NCBI GenBank assembly: GCA_934444895.1
Contig: CAKSDA010000021.1
Span: 1 to 18,411 of the forward strand
DNA length: 18,411 nt
Source: an uncultured Eubacteriales bacterium
GTDB lineage: Bacteria; Bacillota; Clostridia; Oscillospirales; Acutalibacteraceae
Reading direction: 5' to 3'
Positions 7,370 to 14,788 of the stretch are shown piece by piece. A program made the translations under genes and the position numbers. The notes beneath the pieces are model-generated. The model did no database searches. It worked only from the letters and a program-made list of their open reading frames with translations, and was not told where the DNA came from. Position 1 is the stretch's first letter; each line of letters starts with the position of its first letter.

Positions 7370-9520
7370 ATGTCTTGTATAAATTTTAAAGCAAAAGAGA
7401 AAAACAATAAATGGAGGGAGGTTAAACTGAATTTAGAAAAGGAAAAATCAATTTCTAAATATTTTGGAATTGATACTATAACAAGAGTAGATGAATTGTT
7501 GCAAAATAACATAACTCTTTTTGAATGGATTAGGAAGAATCAAGGGTTTCCGTACTTTATTGGCCGACGAATTAATGGCATAAACGCCTTGACAAGCAAG
7601 GAAATGTCCTATATTGTTTCTAACGGTTCTAAAGTAATTCCCATTTTAACAGTCGTACCAGAAAAATCTGCAAAGGATAATGCAAAAATTGCTATTGCAA
7701 TACTTGAGGATTTGCAAATTGAAAAGAAAACACCCATTTTTGTAGAAATCGATGATAATATTCTCACTAGTGAATTCTTAAAGGATTTTGCGACAGAAAT
7801 CCTTGCATATGACTTTATCCCTGGTTTCTATGTTGATACAGATTCATATCATGATTTTGATCGTTTTTTTAGCAGAGCATATCAATCAAATGAAAATTTA
7901 ATGAAACAGTGTAAAATCTGGGCACTTTCACCTGAAATGGAAGAATTTTATGAAACCAAGAACGGGCATAATGAAAAACCTGATATTTGGGGTCCTTTTG
8001 CTCCTTCTTGTATTGCCAAAGAGCATATTGCTTTTTGGCAATACGGTAAAAAATGTCATCCTATAAATACATATAGAGGTGACAGAGCAGATTTCAATTT
8101 AAATCTTACCATTGAGCCAAAAAATATTTTTTCTGTTCGTAAAGCGAAAGTATTAAGTTATCACTTTAAAAAAGACAAAAACTACAACTTTGAAGTGTGT
8201 ATAGTTAACAGAAATAATATTGAAACGATAAATTTGAATTGTGACTTTATTAAAGCTAAATCTAATTCGCTTATTACAAATAATAAAATATACTCCAACA
8301 ACATTAATTCAAGCCATAATATTTTACAATTTGTCATTTGTCAAAATAATGATATGTTTAATTCAAAGACTGTTGTTACAGAAGGCAATGCATTAATTAA
8401 ATTTGCTTTTATTTCTAAAGAAAATTCATGTGTATACCACTTTAAAATAATTGTTTCATTAAAAGAATCTGAATTACTTAAGGATATAATCACAAATTCT
8501 CCATCTACAGAAAATGAAGAAGAAATACAAAAGATTTCTGCCCAGGAAACATGGTTTTCAAAATTTAGCATGCCTGATTCTACTAATAACGAAAATAGAG
8601 CGAATTCAAATAAAGCAAATTCAATTGTGGAAAATTACATGTATATGTCGAATGAAGATATTTTCTCTTCGGAAATTATAAATGTTTCAAAGCTGCGTTC
8701 AAGTATTAGTGGCGATAAATATAATATTTTTGCAACAATTCCACAATCTGCTGTTAAGCGATCAGGTTCTGAATACTGTACTATAAAAGATATTTATGGC
8801 AGACCAACTGCAGCATACTACAAAGATACCTTATTTGATTATAATGGCACTTATATTAGTAAAATAGCAATTTGGAGCTTGAATCCAACAATCAGTTCGG
8901 CACAAAATGCAGACAGATTAATTGAGTTTACATACCAAAAAGCCTATAACGCTTTTGTTTACTATTATCCAAGCACTGATAAAATTCAAGTTGTATACTG
9001 CGATAACAATAAAACCTATGTGGTTACTTCTAATACTCAAATATCATTAAATTTAGTTGGGTGTCAATCAGCATATGTAGATAAATGTTCATTTGAAGTT
9101 TGTTTGGGTGGCAACAATACGAGTAATGTTAACTTTCTTGATGATGCATTGTCTGCATTGGGATATGCAACTTCAAGTATTAAGATTTTAGGAAAACTTG
9201 CAAGTATTGTTTCTAATATTTATTCTGGTTTTAGTTTTCTGAATGAAGTTTCAAATACAATAACTAACTATAGTTATAATAAAGCAACACATGAATATTT
9301 TTTTCACCCCACATGTAATTTAGTTACAAAGCAAGTTGGTTCTACATTCCAACCCGTATTAGGATATAAAAACTCTTTTTTGAAAATTAAAGCTACATTA
9401 GATAATGTTACCGTTTATCATAATAGTGCTATATATTATCAGGTACGAACGAAAGTATTATCCAACTTTGATGGTGAAAATGAAACCATTTGCATAGGCG
9501 GTTCTACACCCTTGAAATAA
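7370..9520 (+). CDS. DUF1906/GH25-like barrel protein with an uncharacterised C-terminal half, no signal peptide
   Basis: 716 residues; ATG 7370 follows AAAGGAG (7354-7360) at 9 bases. Residues about 30-246 follow the Rv2525c/DUF1906 glycoside-hydrolase-like pattern: FGIDT (32-36), a strand with IGRRING, LTSKEMSYIVSNGSKVIPIL (74-93), FVEIDDN (124-130), PGFYVD (151-156), IWALSP (183-188), FWQYG (222-226) and the closing D-RADFNLNL. That fold is related to GH25 lysozymes, so wall glycan binding or cleavage is possible. Asp35 and the acidic cluster 126-129 (EIDD) are the candidate active-site residues. Residues 255-370 look like a beta domain, 375-430 is a polar Asn/Ser-rich linker, and 435-716 match nothing I recognise. 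In this last part 589-626 is a Gly/Ala-rich amphipathic or hydrophobic stretch. There is no signal peptide or anchor. The gene is strikingly A+T-rich (only 14 G+C in 8221-8280), suggesting acquisition. It is followed by a membrane-protein gene 44 bases downstream. The fold call is moderate and the function unknown. Confidence 0.65.
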   Translation: MSCINFKAKEKNNKWREVKLNLEKEKSISKYFGIDTITRVDELLQNNITLFEWIRKNQGFPYFIGRRINGINALTSKEMSYIVSNGSKVIPILTVVPEKSAKDNAKIAIAILEDLQIEKKTPIFVEIDDNILTSEFLKDFATEILAYDFIPGFYVDTDSYHDFDRFFSRAYQSNENLMKQCKIWALSPEMEEFYETKNGHNEKPDIWGPFAPSCIAKEHIAFWQYGKKCHPINTYRGDRADFNLNLTIEPKNIFSVRKAKVLSYHFKKDKNYNFEVCIVNRNNIETINLNCDFIKAKSNSLITNNKIYSNNINSSHNILQFVICQNNDMFNSKTVVTEGNALIKFAFISKENSCVYHFKIIVSLKESELLKDIITNSPSTENEEEIQKISAQETWFSKFSMPDSTNNENRANSNKANSIVENYMYMSNEDIFSSEIINVSKLRSSISGDKYNIFATIPQSAVKRSGSEYCTIKDIYGRPTAAYYKDTLFDYNGTYISKIAIWSLNPTISSAQNADRLIEFTYQKAYNAFVYYYPSTDKIQVVYCDNNKTYVVTSNTQISLNLVGCQSAYVDKCSFEVCLGGNNTSNVNFLDDALSALGYATSSIKILGKLASIVSNIYSGFSFLNEVSNTITNYSYNKATHEYFFHPTCNLVTKQVGSTFQPVLGYKNSFLKIKATLDNVTVYHNSAIYYQVRTKVLSNFDGENETICIGGSTPLK

Positions 9521-9564
9521 TGGTTCGGATATGTTATATTAAAAAATGGAAGGTGTTGTTGAGT

Positions 9565-10140
9565 GTGAAACGATACTTGGGGACAATATTGTCTGTTTCA
9601 TTAGTTCTTCTACTGGTTTTTAATATTTTTATTGTAATAAAAAATAATCGTTACATTTCCAAAAGAACATCAAACACTATTACTGAAATTCTTATATGTG
9701 TTAATGACACAAAGAAATGTTTACAAAATCTTATTGACAGCAAGGACTCTTTTTATCAAAGTAAAATGATGTATGTGCTAAACGGAAAATTTTCTACATT
9801 ATATCATTTGTGCCACGCAAATCGTAATATATATAATTATGCATGTTCCGATTTTGAGCATATTGGGGCTACATTTATCGGCCCTGCAAGCAATCAAAAT
9901 TTTATAACAACCGGCATTTATGATGATTCAAAAATTACCGAAAATGAATATACATATATGAGAGAATTAATCGATTTACTCGATAAAATTAGCAAAAACA
10001 TTACTGGCTCTGATGCAATGAAGGATTTTAATGCTCTAAATTCTAATTTTGAAGGTATGCATGAACAATTATATGACATAGAAAATTCCCCATATCGTTT
10101 AATTAACGAATATTCCCAAAGCAATGGGCAATTATCATAA
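9565..10140 (+). CDS. Small single-pass membrane protein of unknown function
   Basis: 191 residues from GTG 9565, which follows GGAAGG (9548-9553). The protein then starts MKRYLGTIL with a hydrophobic helix at about 7-26 followed by KNNR, a typical signal anchor. The same frame is open upstream: ATG 9520 overlaps the previous stop as TAATG but has no SD, and TTG 9559 is also possible. The remaining 160 residues are polar and mostly helical-looking, with four cysteines (in ILICVN, KKCLQ, LCHAN and YACSD), and are presumably extracellular. I recognise no family. It is probably co-transcribed with the DUF1906-like gene, shares its low G+C, and precedes a strong terminator. A partner or immunity role is speculation. 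Confidence 0.6.
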   Translation: MKRYLGTILSVSLVLLLVFNIFIVIKNNRYISKRTSNTITEILICVNDTKKCLQNLIDSKDSFYQSKMMYVLNGKFSTLYHLCHANRNIYNYACSDFEHIGATFIGPASNQNFITTGIYDDSKITENEYTYMRELIDLLDKISKNITGSDAMKDFNALNSNFEGMHEQLYDIENSPYRLINEYSQSNGQLS

Positions 10141-10238
10141 ACTCAGCAAAGGAATTTATTCTTTTATAAGTTGATAAAATAGTTTTTATTTTATATCTTT
10201 TTAAACGGTATTAATTACTTTTCTCAGATATTCTGTTT

Positions 10239-10273
10239 CCGCCTGCATTTTTTTATGGTGCAGGCGGTTTTTT
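10239..10273 (+). terminator. Intrinsic terminator of the DUF1906-like/membrane protein unit
   Basis: A perfect 9-bp stem, CCGCCTGCA (10239-10247) with TGCAGGCGG (10259-10267), an 11-base loop and six Ts. It lies 98 bases after the stop at 10140 and isolates this unit from the two-component genes. Confidence 0.9.
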
Positions 10274-10322
10274 ATACTTAGAATTAACGGATTATATATA
10301 AAACACCTATTTTATTTCCATC

Positions 10323-10352
10323 TTGCCAAGTGTATTAAATTTATGTTATAAT
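10323..10352 (+). promoter_or_regulatory. Promoter of the LytTR/GHKL two-component operon
   Basis: TTGCCA (10323-10328), an 18-base spacer and TATAAT (10347-10352), with TG at 10344-10345 making an extended -10. The leader would be about 75 nt. A second TATAAT at 10374-10379 lacks a -35. Short inverted arms TCGAC (10380-10384) and GTCGA (10401-10405) lie in the leader. No clear paired LytTR box was found. Confidence 0.55.
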
Positions 10353-10435
10353 TAAAAAAGTTATAAATTTGTATATAATTCGACAAAAATATTAAATAAA
10401 GTCGATAGATTAAAAAACAAAAAAGGGGGGTTATC

Positions 10436-11149
10436 ATGCTTACTGTAGGGGTATGTGATGACAAAGCAGAATCTTTGAACTGCACGGTTGAGTACATAAA
10501 TAAATGGTCGGAAAAGAGTGGAATCCCTGTTAGTATTCATACATACGATAACGGCGACAGCCTTTTAAATGCCGAACATTCCATAAGTCATGATATAATC
10601 TTTCTTGATATAATAATGCCCCTTTTAAATGGTATAGACGCTGCAAAAGAACTGCGAAAGACTGATAAAGCGGCGCGCATAGTTTTTTTAACCTCTTCGC
10701 CTGAATTTGCGCTTGAATCATATTCGGTTAAAGCAAATGGATATATTTTAAAACCGGTAACATATGAAAAAGTTAAAGATGCTCTGGATGAGTGTGCAAG
10801 CGCTGTAAAGGAAGAGCCTCAAAACATTGTTATTAAAACACCCTTTGGTTATCAAAAGCTTTATTTACACAATATTGAATATGCAGAGGCTCAAAACAAA
10901 AAGGTAATCTTTTTTTTGAAGGGCGGAGGCACAGCCGAAACTGCCGAACCGCTTTATTCATTTGAAGATAAATTAACCCTGGAAAACGGATTTTTTAAGT
11001 GCCACCGCAGCTATCTTGTTTATATGCCGAATATTGAAAGTTTCAACAGTACCCATTTAACAACAAATTCAAAACGCACGGTGCCGATTGCAAGGGGTTA
11101 CGCAAAAGCCTTTAAAGAATCATATTTTACGGTTATGTTCAAAGAATAG
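10436..11149 (+). CDS. LytTR-family response regulator (AgrA/ComE-like)
   Basis: 237 residues; ATG 10436 follows a G-rich SD (AAGGGGGG). The receiver domain spans 1-122: acidic pair D8-D9 in VCDD, phospho-acceptor D58 in FLDII, T86 in FLTSS and K106 in ILKP. A LytTR DNA-binding domain spans about 129-232, with F-KCHRSYLVYMPNIESF and the C-terminal TVPIARGYAKAFKESY. Once phosphorylated by its kinase it should bind paired direct-repeat sites upstream of target genes. It is followed by the histidine kinase gene 11 bases on, whose SD overlaps this stop codon. Targets are not evident in the window; agrB/agrD-type signal genes are absent. The family call is firm. Confidence 0.92.
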   Translation: MLTVGVCDDKAESLNCTVEYINKWSEKSGIPVSIHTYDNGDSLLNAEHSISHDIIFLDIIMPLLNGIDAAKELRKTDKAARIVFLTSSPEFALESYSVKANGYILKPVTYEKVKDALDECASAVKEEPQNIVIKTPFGYQKLYLHNIEYAEAQNKKVIFFLKGGGTAETAEPLYSFEDKLTLENGFFKCHRSYLVYMPNIESFNSTHLTTNSKRTVPIARGYAKAFKESYFTVMFKE

Positions 11150-11160
11150 GAGAATAAAAC

Positions 11161-12420
11161 ATGTTTTTAAGTTTTATACATAACGCAACTACTCTCTTGT
11201 TCGGCGTGTACATTTCGGCGGCATTTTTAGGAATAAAAATGAACCGAAAAAATATATTAAAACTGCTTATATTTTCGCTTGCGTCAGGTGTGGTTTACCT
11301 TTCTTCTTACCTGATGTTCGGAATACCTACTACCGAAAAGATATATCCACTCATAATTCATATACCGCTGGTTTTATTTTTAACCTTTTATTACAAATAC
11401 AAAGTGGCTCTCTCTTCTCTTTCGGTTCTTACGGCCTATTTATGCTGTCAAATCAGTAACTGGATCGGAATTGCCGTAATGAGTATAACAGGTTCTGAAA
11501 CATTTTATTATATCGCCCGTATAACCGTTACGATTGTGGTTTTCATTCTGCTTATACGGTATGTATCCGACGCCACGGCGGTGCTGCTTCAAAAGCCTAC
11601 AAAATCGCTGCTTATATTGGGACTAATGCCGTTTGTTTATTATATTTTTGATTATGCGGCAAGAGTCTATACCGACATTTTGTATTCCGGTGTAAGGGTT
11701 GCAACCGAATTTTTGGGATTTATGCTTTGCATATTTTACATTCTTTTTATATTTTTATATTTCAAGCAATACGAGGAAAAAAGCGAAGCGGAGCAGCGCA
11801 ACAGATTTTTAAAAATGCAGCAAACGCAAACTGCAAAGGAAATTGAAACAATCCGGCGTTCAAAACAGGAAATTTCAATTCTGCGGCATGATATGCGCCA
11901 TTTTTTAAGCGGCATTTCGGTACTGATTGACAAAGGCGAAACTCAGAAAGTTCAGAAATATATAGAAAAATTAATAGATTCAACCGATAAAACTGTCAGT
12001 CACCGTTATTGCGAAGACGAAACAGTCAATATGATACTTTCAAACTATGAAACCACAATTTCAAAGAATGATATTGACCTAAGATGCAAATTGCAAATAC
12101 CTAACAAGTTGCCGATTTCGGAGGTTGACATTACTTCCATATTATCAAACGCAATAGAAAATGCCATTCATGCTGTTCTGCCGCTTGATAAAGAAAACCG
12201 GATTATTGAGCTTACCATTACCGAAAAAAACGAAAAAACGCTGATCTCGGTTTCAAACACATATGGCGAAAGGCCGAAAATGGTGGACGGCATGCCTATA
12301 ACAAACGATAAAAAACACGGTTTCGGTACACAGAGCATACGGTACACTGTTGAAAATCTTAACGGATATTGCCGCTTTTCGGTTACCGATGATCGCTTCA
12401 TTCTCCAAATTATAATATAA
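11161..12420 (+). CDS. GHKL-domain sensor histidine kinase (AgrC-like)
   Basis: 419 residues; ATG 11161 follows AGGAG that overlaps the stop of the regulator gene. Residues 1-202 hold about six to seven membrane helices with no large extracellular domain, as in AgrC/VirS peptide-pheromone sensors. A coiled linker (about 204-238) leads to LRHDMRHFL with phospho-acceptor H243. The ATPase domain has its N box in SNAIENAIHA (329-338) and G box in KHGFGTQSI (385-393). The kinase should phosphorylate D58 of the upstream regulator. The signal is unknown; the topology favours a small peptide or membrane-state cue. It faces an oligopeptide-binding lipoprotein gene across a shared terminator. Confidence 0.92.
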   Translation: MFLSFIHNATTLLFGVYISAAFLGIKMNRKNILKLLIFSLASGVVYLSSYLMFGIPTTEKIYPLIIHIPLVLFLTFYYKYKVALSSLSVLTAYLCCQISNWIGIAVMSITGSETFYYIARITVTIVVFILLIRYVSDATAVLLQKPTKSLLILGLMPFVYYIFDYAARVYTDILYSGVRVATEFLGFMLCIFYILFIFLYFKQYEEKSEAEQRNRFLKMQQTQTAKEIETIRRSKQEISILRHDMRHFLSGISVLIDKGETQKVQKYIEKLIDSTDKTVSHRYCEDETVNMILSNYETTISKNDIDLRCKLQIPNKLPISEVDITSILSNAIENAIHAVLPLDKENRIIELTITEKNEKTLISVSNTYGERPKMVDGMPITNDKKHGFGTQSIRYTVENLNGYCRFSVTDDRFILQIII

Positions 12421-12446
12421 ATAATAATAATATAATAATATAATAA

Positions 12447-12497
12447 TTAGGCTCTTTATCATCGAGACCGTAATGGTTTTGATGATAAAGAGCCTAA
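12447..12497. terminator. Bidirectional terminator between convergent genes
   Basis: A perfect 17-bp stem: TTAGGCTCTTTATCATC (12447-12463) and its complement (12481-12497), with a 17-base loop. It is centred between the kinase stop (12420) and the lipoprotein stop (12517). Neither side has a long T run; the flanks are A+T-rich (an ATA-repeat tract at 12418-12446). Confidence 0.75.
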
Positions 12498-12516
12498 ATT
12501 AATTCTTCGGTTTGTT

Positions 12517-14106
12517 TTAAAAGCTGCTGCTTTTTCTTACAAGTGCAAAATCCACAACATTGCCAAATGGCGAAATATTGGAGCATGTAAGTGATTTTTC
12601 ATATGCAAAAGCTTCCGAATAGAAACATATCGGAATCAGCGAGCAGTCGGACATGATTGTATTTACAACCGACGGCAAACTATTTAAAACCTGCTTTTCG
12701 GTCATTGAAGGCAGAGAAGATACAAAAGAATCGACGCTTTTATTTTTGTATCCAAAGCAATTATTTGCGCTAAGCGAAGAAAATGTGCCGATAAATTCCC
12801 CGGGTGTGCTGCCGGGAGTTGTAATAGGCGCTATTGCAAGGTTATAATCTCCGCTCTTTATAGCTTCCTTAAACATTGTTTCGTCGTTTTTATTTACAAT
12901 GTTAACTACAACTCCAAGCGATTTCTGAATACTGTTGGCAACCGACGCCGCCATTTTTGTTATAGCTTCGCCGCCGTAATATATTAAATTTAAAGTAGGC
13001 ATTTTATACCCTTTGAACTTATTGGCTAAGGCAAAGCTTTTGCGGGCGGCATCCGGATCAAAAGACTCCGAAACCGTTAGATTCAGTTTTTTTGAAACCG
13101 GTTCATTGTCTGCCGTTACAACATTTGGAACAATGGTATTGCAGGTTGTAAAACTTTTCGAAAGATCGGATTTAATGCTGTCGCGGTCGATAGACGCAGC
13201 AATGGCTTTTCTTGAATCAAGACTGCTGAATTTTCCGCTCTTATTTATAACAAGAGCATATACTGTTCTTTCAAATGTGTATATATTGCAGTTTTGAATA
13301 TTGTCTGAAACCTCAACAAACCCCATGCTGAGATTTGAACTTTCAATTTTTTTAGCGCGGCTTGCGGTGTCGCCCATGCTGAAAATAACGGCGGCAGTTT
13401 GAGGTTTGAATTTGCCGGTATATTTTTTATTTCTATTTAATCTGAGCAAAAAATCGCCCTCGGTTTCCCACAGTCTTAAAGAAAAGGAACCGTTTGAAAC
13501 AACATTTTCACCATCCATTCCATACTTTCCCTGAGCTTTTTCAAAAGCCTTTTTGTTGCAGGGCATTGCCACCGGAGCAGTAAGAATTTTTAAAAAGTTA
13601 TCGTTTGGTTTTTCAAGGGTAACTGTAAGGGTATAATCATCCTCTGCCGCAACCCCTAGGGATACCGCTTTGCCGTTATTATAATCCTCCGCATTTTTTA
13701 TGCAAAACAATTCCGAAGCCATAGGCGACTTTGTGGACGGACTCAGCGCGCGCTCAAATCCAAAGACGAAATCGGCCGCAGTGACATCATCCCCGTTAGA
13801 CCATTTTGCGTCCTTTCTTAAATTGAATGTATATGTAAGATTATTGTTTGTAACCTTATATTCTTCTGCTGCCGCAGGAACAATGTTTCCGCTTGAATCA
13901 ATCCTCACAAGGCCCTCAAACAGACCTCCTACGGCAATTTTTTGCGGCTGGGTGCTTGAAAGCTGCGGATCAAGATTTTGCGGTTTACTGTCAAGTTCAA
14001 CAGTTAAAATATATGCATTGTCGTTTCCGCATCCGCTTAAGGTGAAAACAGAGCAAAAAATCAAAGCACATAGAATTACTGATATATACTTTTTATACAA
14101 CTTCAT
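12517..14106 (-). CDS. Oligopeptide ABC transporter substrate-binding lipoprotein (OppA/DppA type, SBP_bac_5)
   Basis: 529 residues from ATG 14106, which has AAAGGA 9 bases upstream; the in-frame ATG at 14130 lacks an SD and overlaps the likely transcription start. The N-terminus KLYKKYISVILCALIF leads to the lipobox LSGC (23-26), so Cys26 should be lipid-modified and the protein held outside the membrane. Family landmarks follow: LDPQLSSTQPQKIAVGGLFEGL, VPAAAEEYKVTNNNLTYTFNLR, KWSNGDDVTAADFVFGFERAL, and PLNFL-like KPNDNFLKILTAPVAMP. Length is normal. Such proteins capture extracellular peptides for an Opp/Dpp permease. No permease or ATPase gene is adjacent and terminators isolate it, so it is an orphan receptor. 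Ligand unknown. Confidence 0.9.
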   Translation of the reverse strand: MKLYKKYISVILCALIFCSVFTLSGCGNDNAYILTVELDSKPQNLDPQLSSTQPQKIAVGGLFEGLVRIDSSGNIVPAAAEEYKVTNNNLTYTFNLRKDAKWSNGDDVTAADFVFGFERALSPSTKSPMASELFCIKNAEDYNNGKAVSLGVAAEDDYTLTVTLEKPNDNFLKILTAPVAMPCNKKAFEKAQGKYGMDGENVVSNGSFSLRLWETEGDFLLRLNRNKKYTGKFKPQTAAVIFSMGDTASRAKKIESSNLSMGFVEVSDNIQNCNIYTFERTVYALVINKSGKFSSLDSRKAIAASIDRDSIKSDLSKSFTTCNTIVPNVVTADNEPVSKKLNLTVSESFDPDAARKSFALANKFKGYKMPTLNLIYYGGEAITKMAASVANSIQKSLGVVVNIVNKNDETMFKEAIKSGDYNLAIAPITTPGSTPGEFIGTFSSLSANNCFGYKNKSVDSFVSSLPSMTEKQVLNSLPSVVNTIMSDCSLIPICFYSEAFAYEKSLTCSNISPFGNVVDFALVRKSSSF

Positions 14107-14132
14107 TAAAAACAATCCTTTATATGACATAT

Positions 14133-14138
14133 ATTATA
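14133..14138 (-). promoter_or_regulatory. -10 element for the peptide-binding lipoprotein gene
   Basis: A consensus TATAAT on the minus strand lies about 27 bases above the chosen ATG 14106. No good -35 is present 16-18 bases upstream. The position supports ATG 14106 over 14130. Confidence 0.4.
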
Positions 14139-14236
14139 AAATTTCTACATTTTTCTGCATTACTTATAAAATATATTATAAATCCCCCGCCTTCATTTTT
14201 CAATAACAAAATCATACAGCATGTAAAGAAAAAAAC

Positions 14237-14265
14237 TTGACAAGCGGCCCAGCTTGTGTTATACT
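14237..14265 (+). promoter_or_regulatory. Strong promoter of the ylxM-ffh operon
   Basis: TTGACA (14237-14242), a 17-base spacer and TATACT (14260-14265), with TGT just before the -10 (extended -10). The start would be near 14272, giving a leader of about 67 nt before ylxM. Inverted arms ACAAGC (14240-14245) and GCTTGT (14252-14257) fall between the hexamers and could be an operator. Confidence 0.8.
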
Positions 14266-14338
14266 AATCCGGTATTCTGTAGTGGTACGACTATCATCTG
14301 CCAAGGCCCGGCTTAAACAAAATTTTGGAGGTTATATT

Positions 14339-14662
14339 ATGTCTAAAGATCTGCATATGTGTGACCTTCTTGAAATTTACGGTCCGGTACTTACCGGAAA
14401 ACAGGCCCTCTTTTCTGAAATGTATTTTTTTGATGATCTTTCCCTTTCCGAAATCGCCGAAAACGAAGGCATTTCAAGACAGGGTGTGCAGGATATAATA
14501 AAGCGTGCCGAACGGCAGCTTCTTTATCTTGAAGAAAAACTTAAGATCTATGAAAAAAGCATCAGGCAGAGTGAAATTATTAAAGGAATAGATTCTGCGA
14601 TAAAGGAAAAAGACATTGACAAAATTTCAAACCTTGTTTTAAACTTTAAAAAAACAATATAG
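14339..14662 (+). CDS. ylxM: YlxM/p13-type sigma-like HTH protein, SRP operon
   Basis: 107 residues; ATG 14339 has GGAGG (14327-14331) at 7 bases. The open frame continues upstream to 14237, but that part overlaps the promoter. The sequence follows YlxM: LLEIYGPVLTGKQ near the start, YFFDDLSLSEIAENEGISRQGV (about 29-50) as a sigma-70 region-4-like helix-turn-helix, and QDIIKRAERQL...YE at the helical end. YlxM is conserved directly upstream of ffh in Bacillota and is thought to affect SRP assembly or GTPase activity. Its precise role is unsettled. ffh follows 126 bases later. Confidence 0.92.
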   Translation: MSKDLHMCDLLEIYGPVLTGKQALFSEMYFFDDLSLSEIAENEGISRQGVQDIIKRAERQLLYLEEKLKIYEKSIRQSEIIKGIDSAIKEKDIDKISNLVLNFKKTI

Positions 14663-14788
14663 ATTTTTCAGATGAAAAAAGAAGAAGGAAACAATCAAAT
14701 TGTTCCGGTTTATTGCAAATTACTGTTTATTCAGGTAGTTATTACGCTTTATAAGTACAAATTATATTGACAAACACAGGAGAAAATT

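Noticed and set aside
10141..10435. Short pheromone peptide gene ahead of the two-component operon
   Set aside because: No start codon with an SD opens a plausible small peptide here. The gap holds only a terminator and promoter elements, and the minus-strand frame at 10312-10497 overlaps the regulator gene.
14237..14338. N-terminal extension of ylxM to 14237
   Set aside because: This part contains the operon promoter. ATG 14339 has a strong GGAGG at 7 bases and gives the normal family length.
14266..14338. Possible SRP RNA gene upstream of ylxM
   Set aside because: The leader lacks the conserved SRP Alu/S-domain motifs such as the GGAA tetraloop with the asymmetric loop, and is too short.
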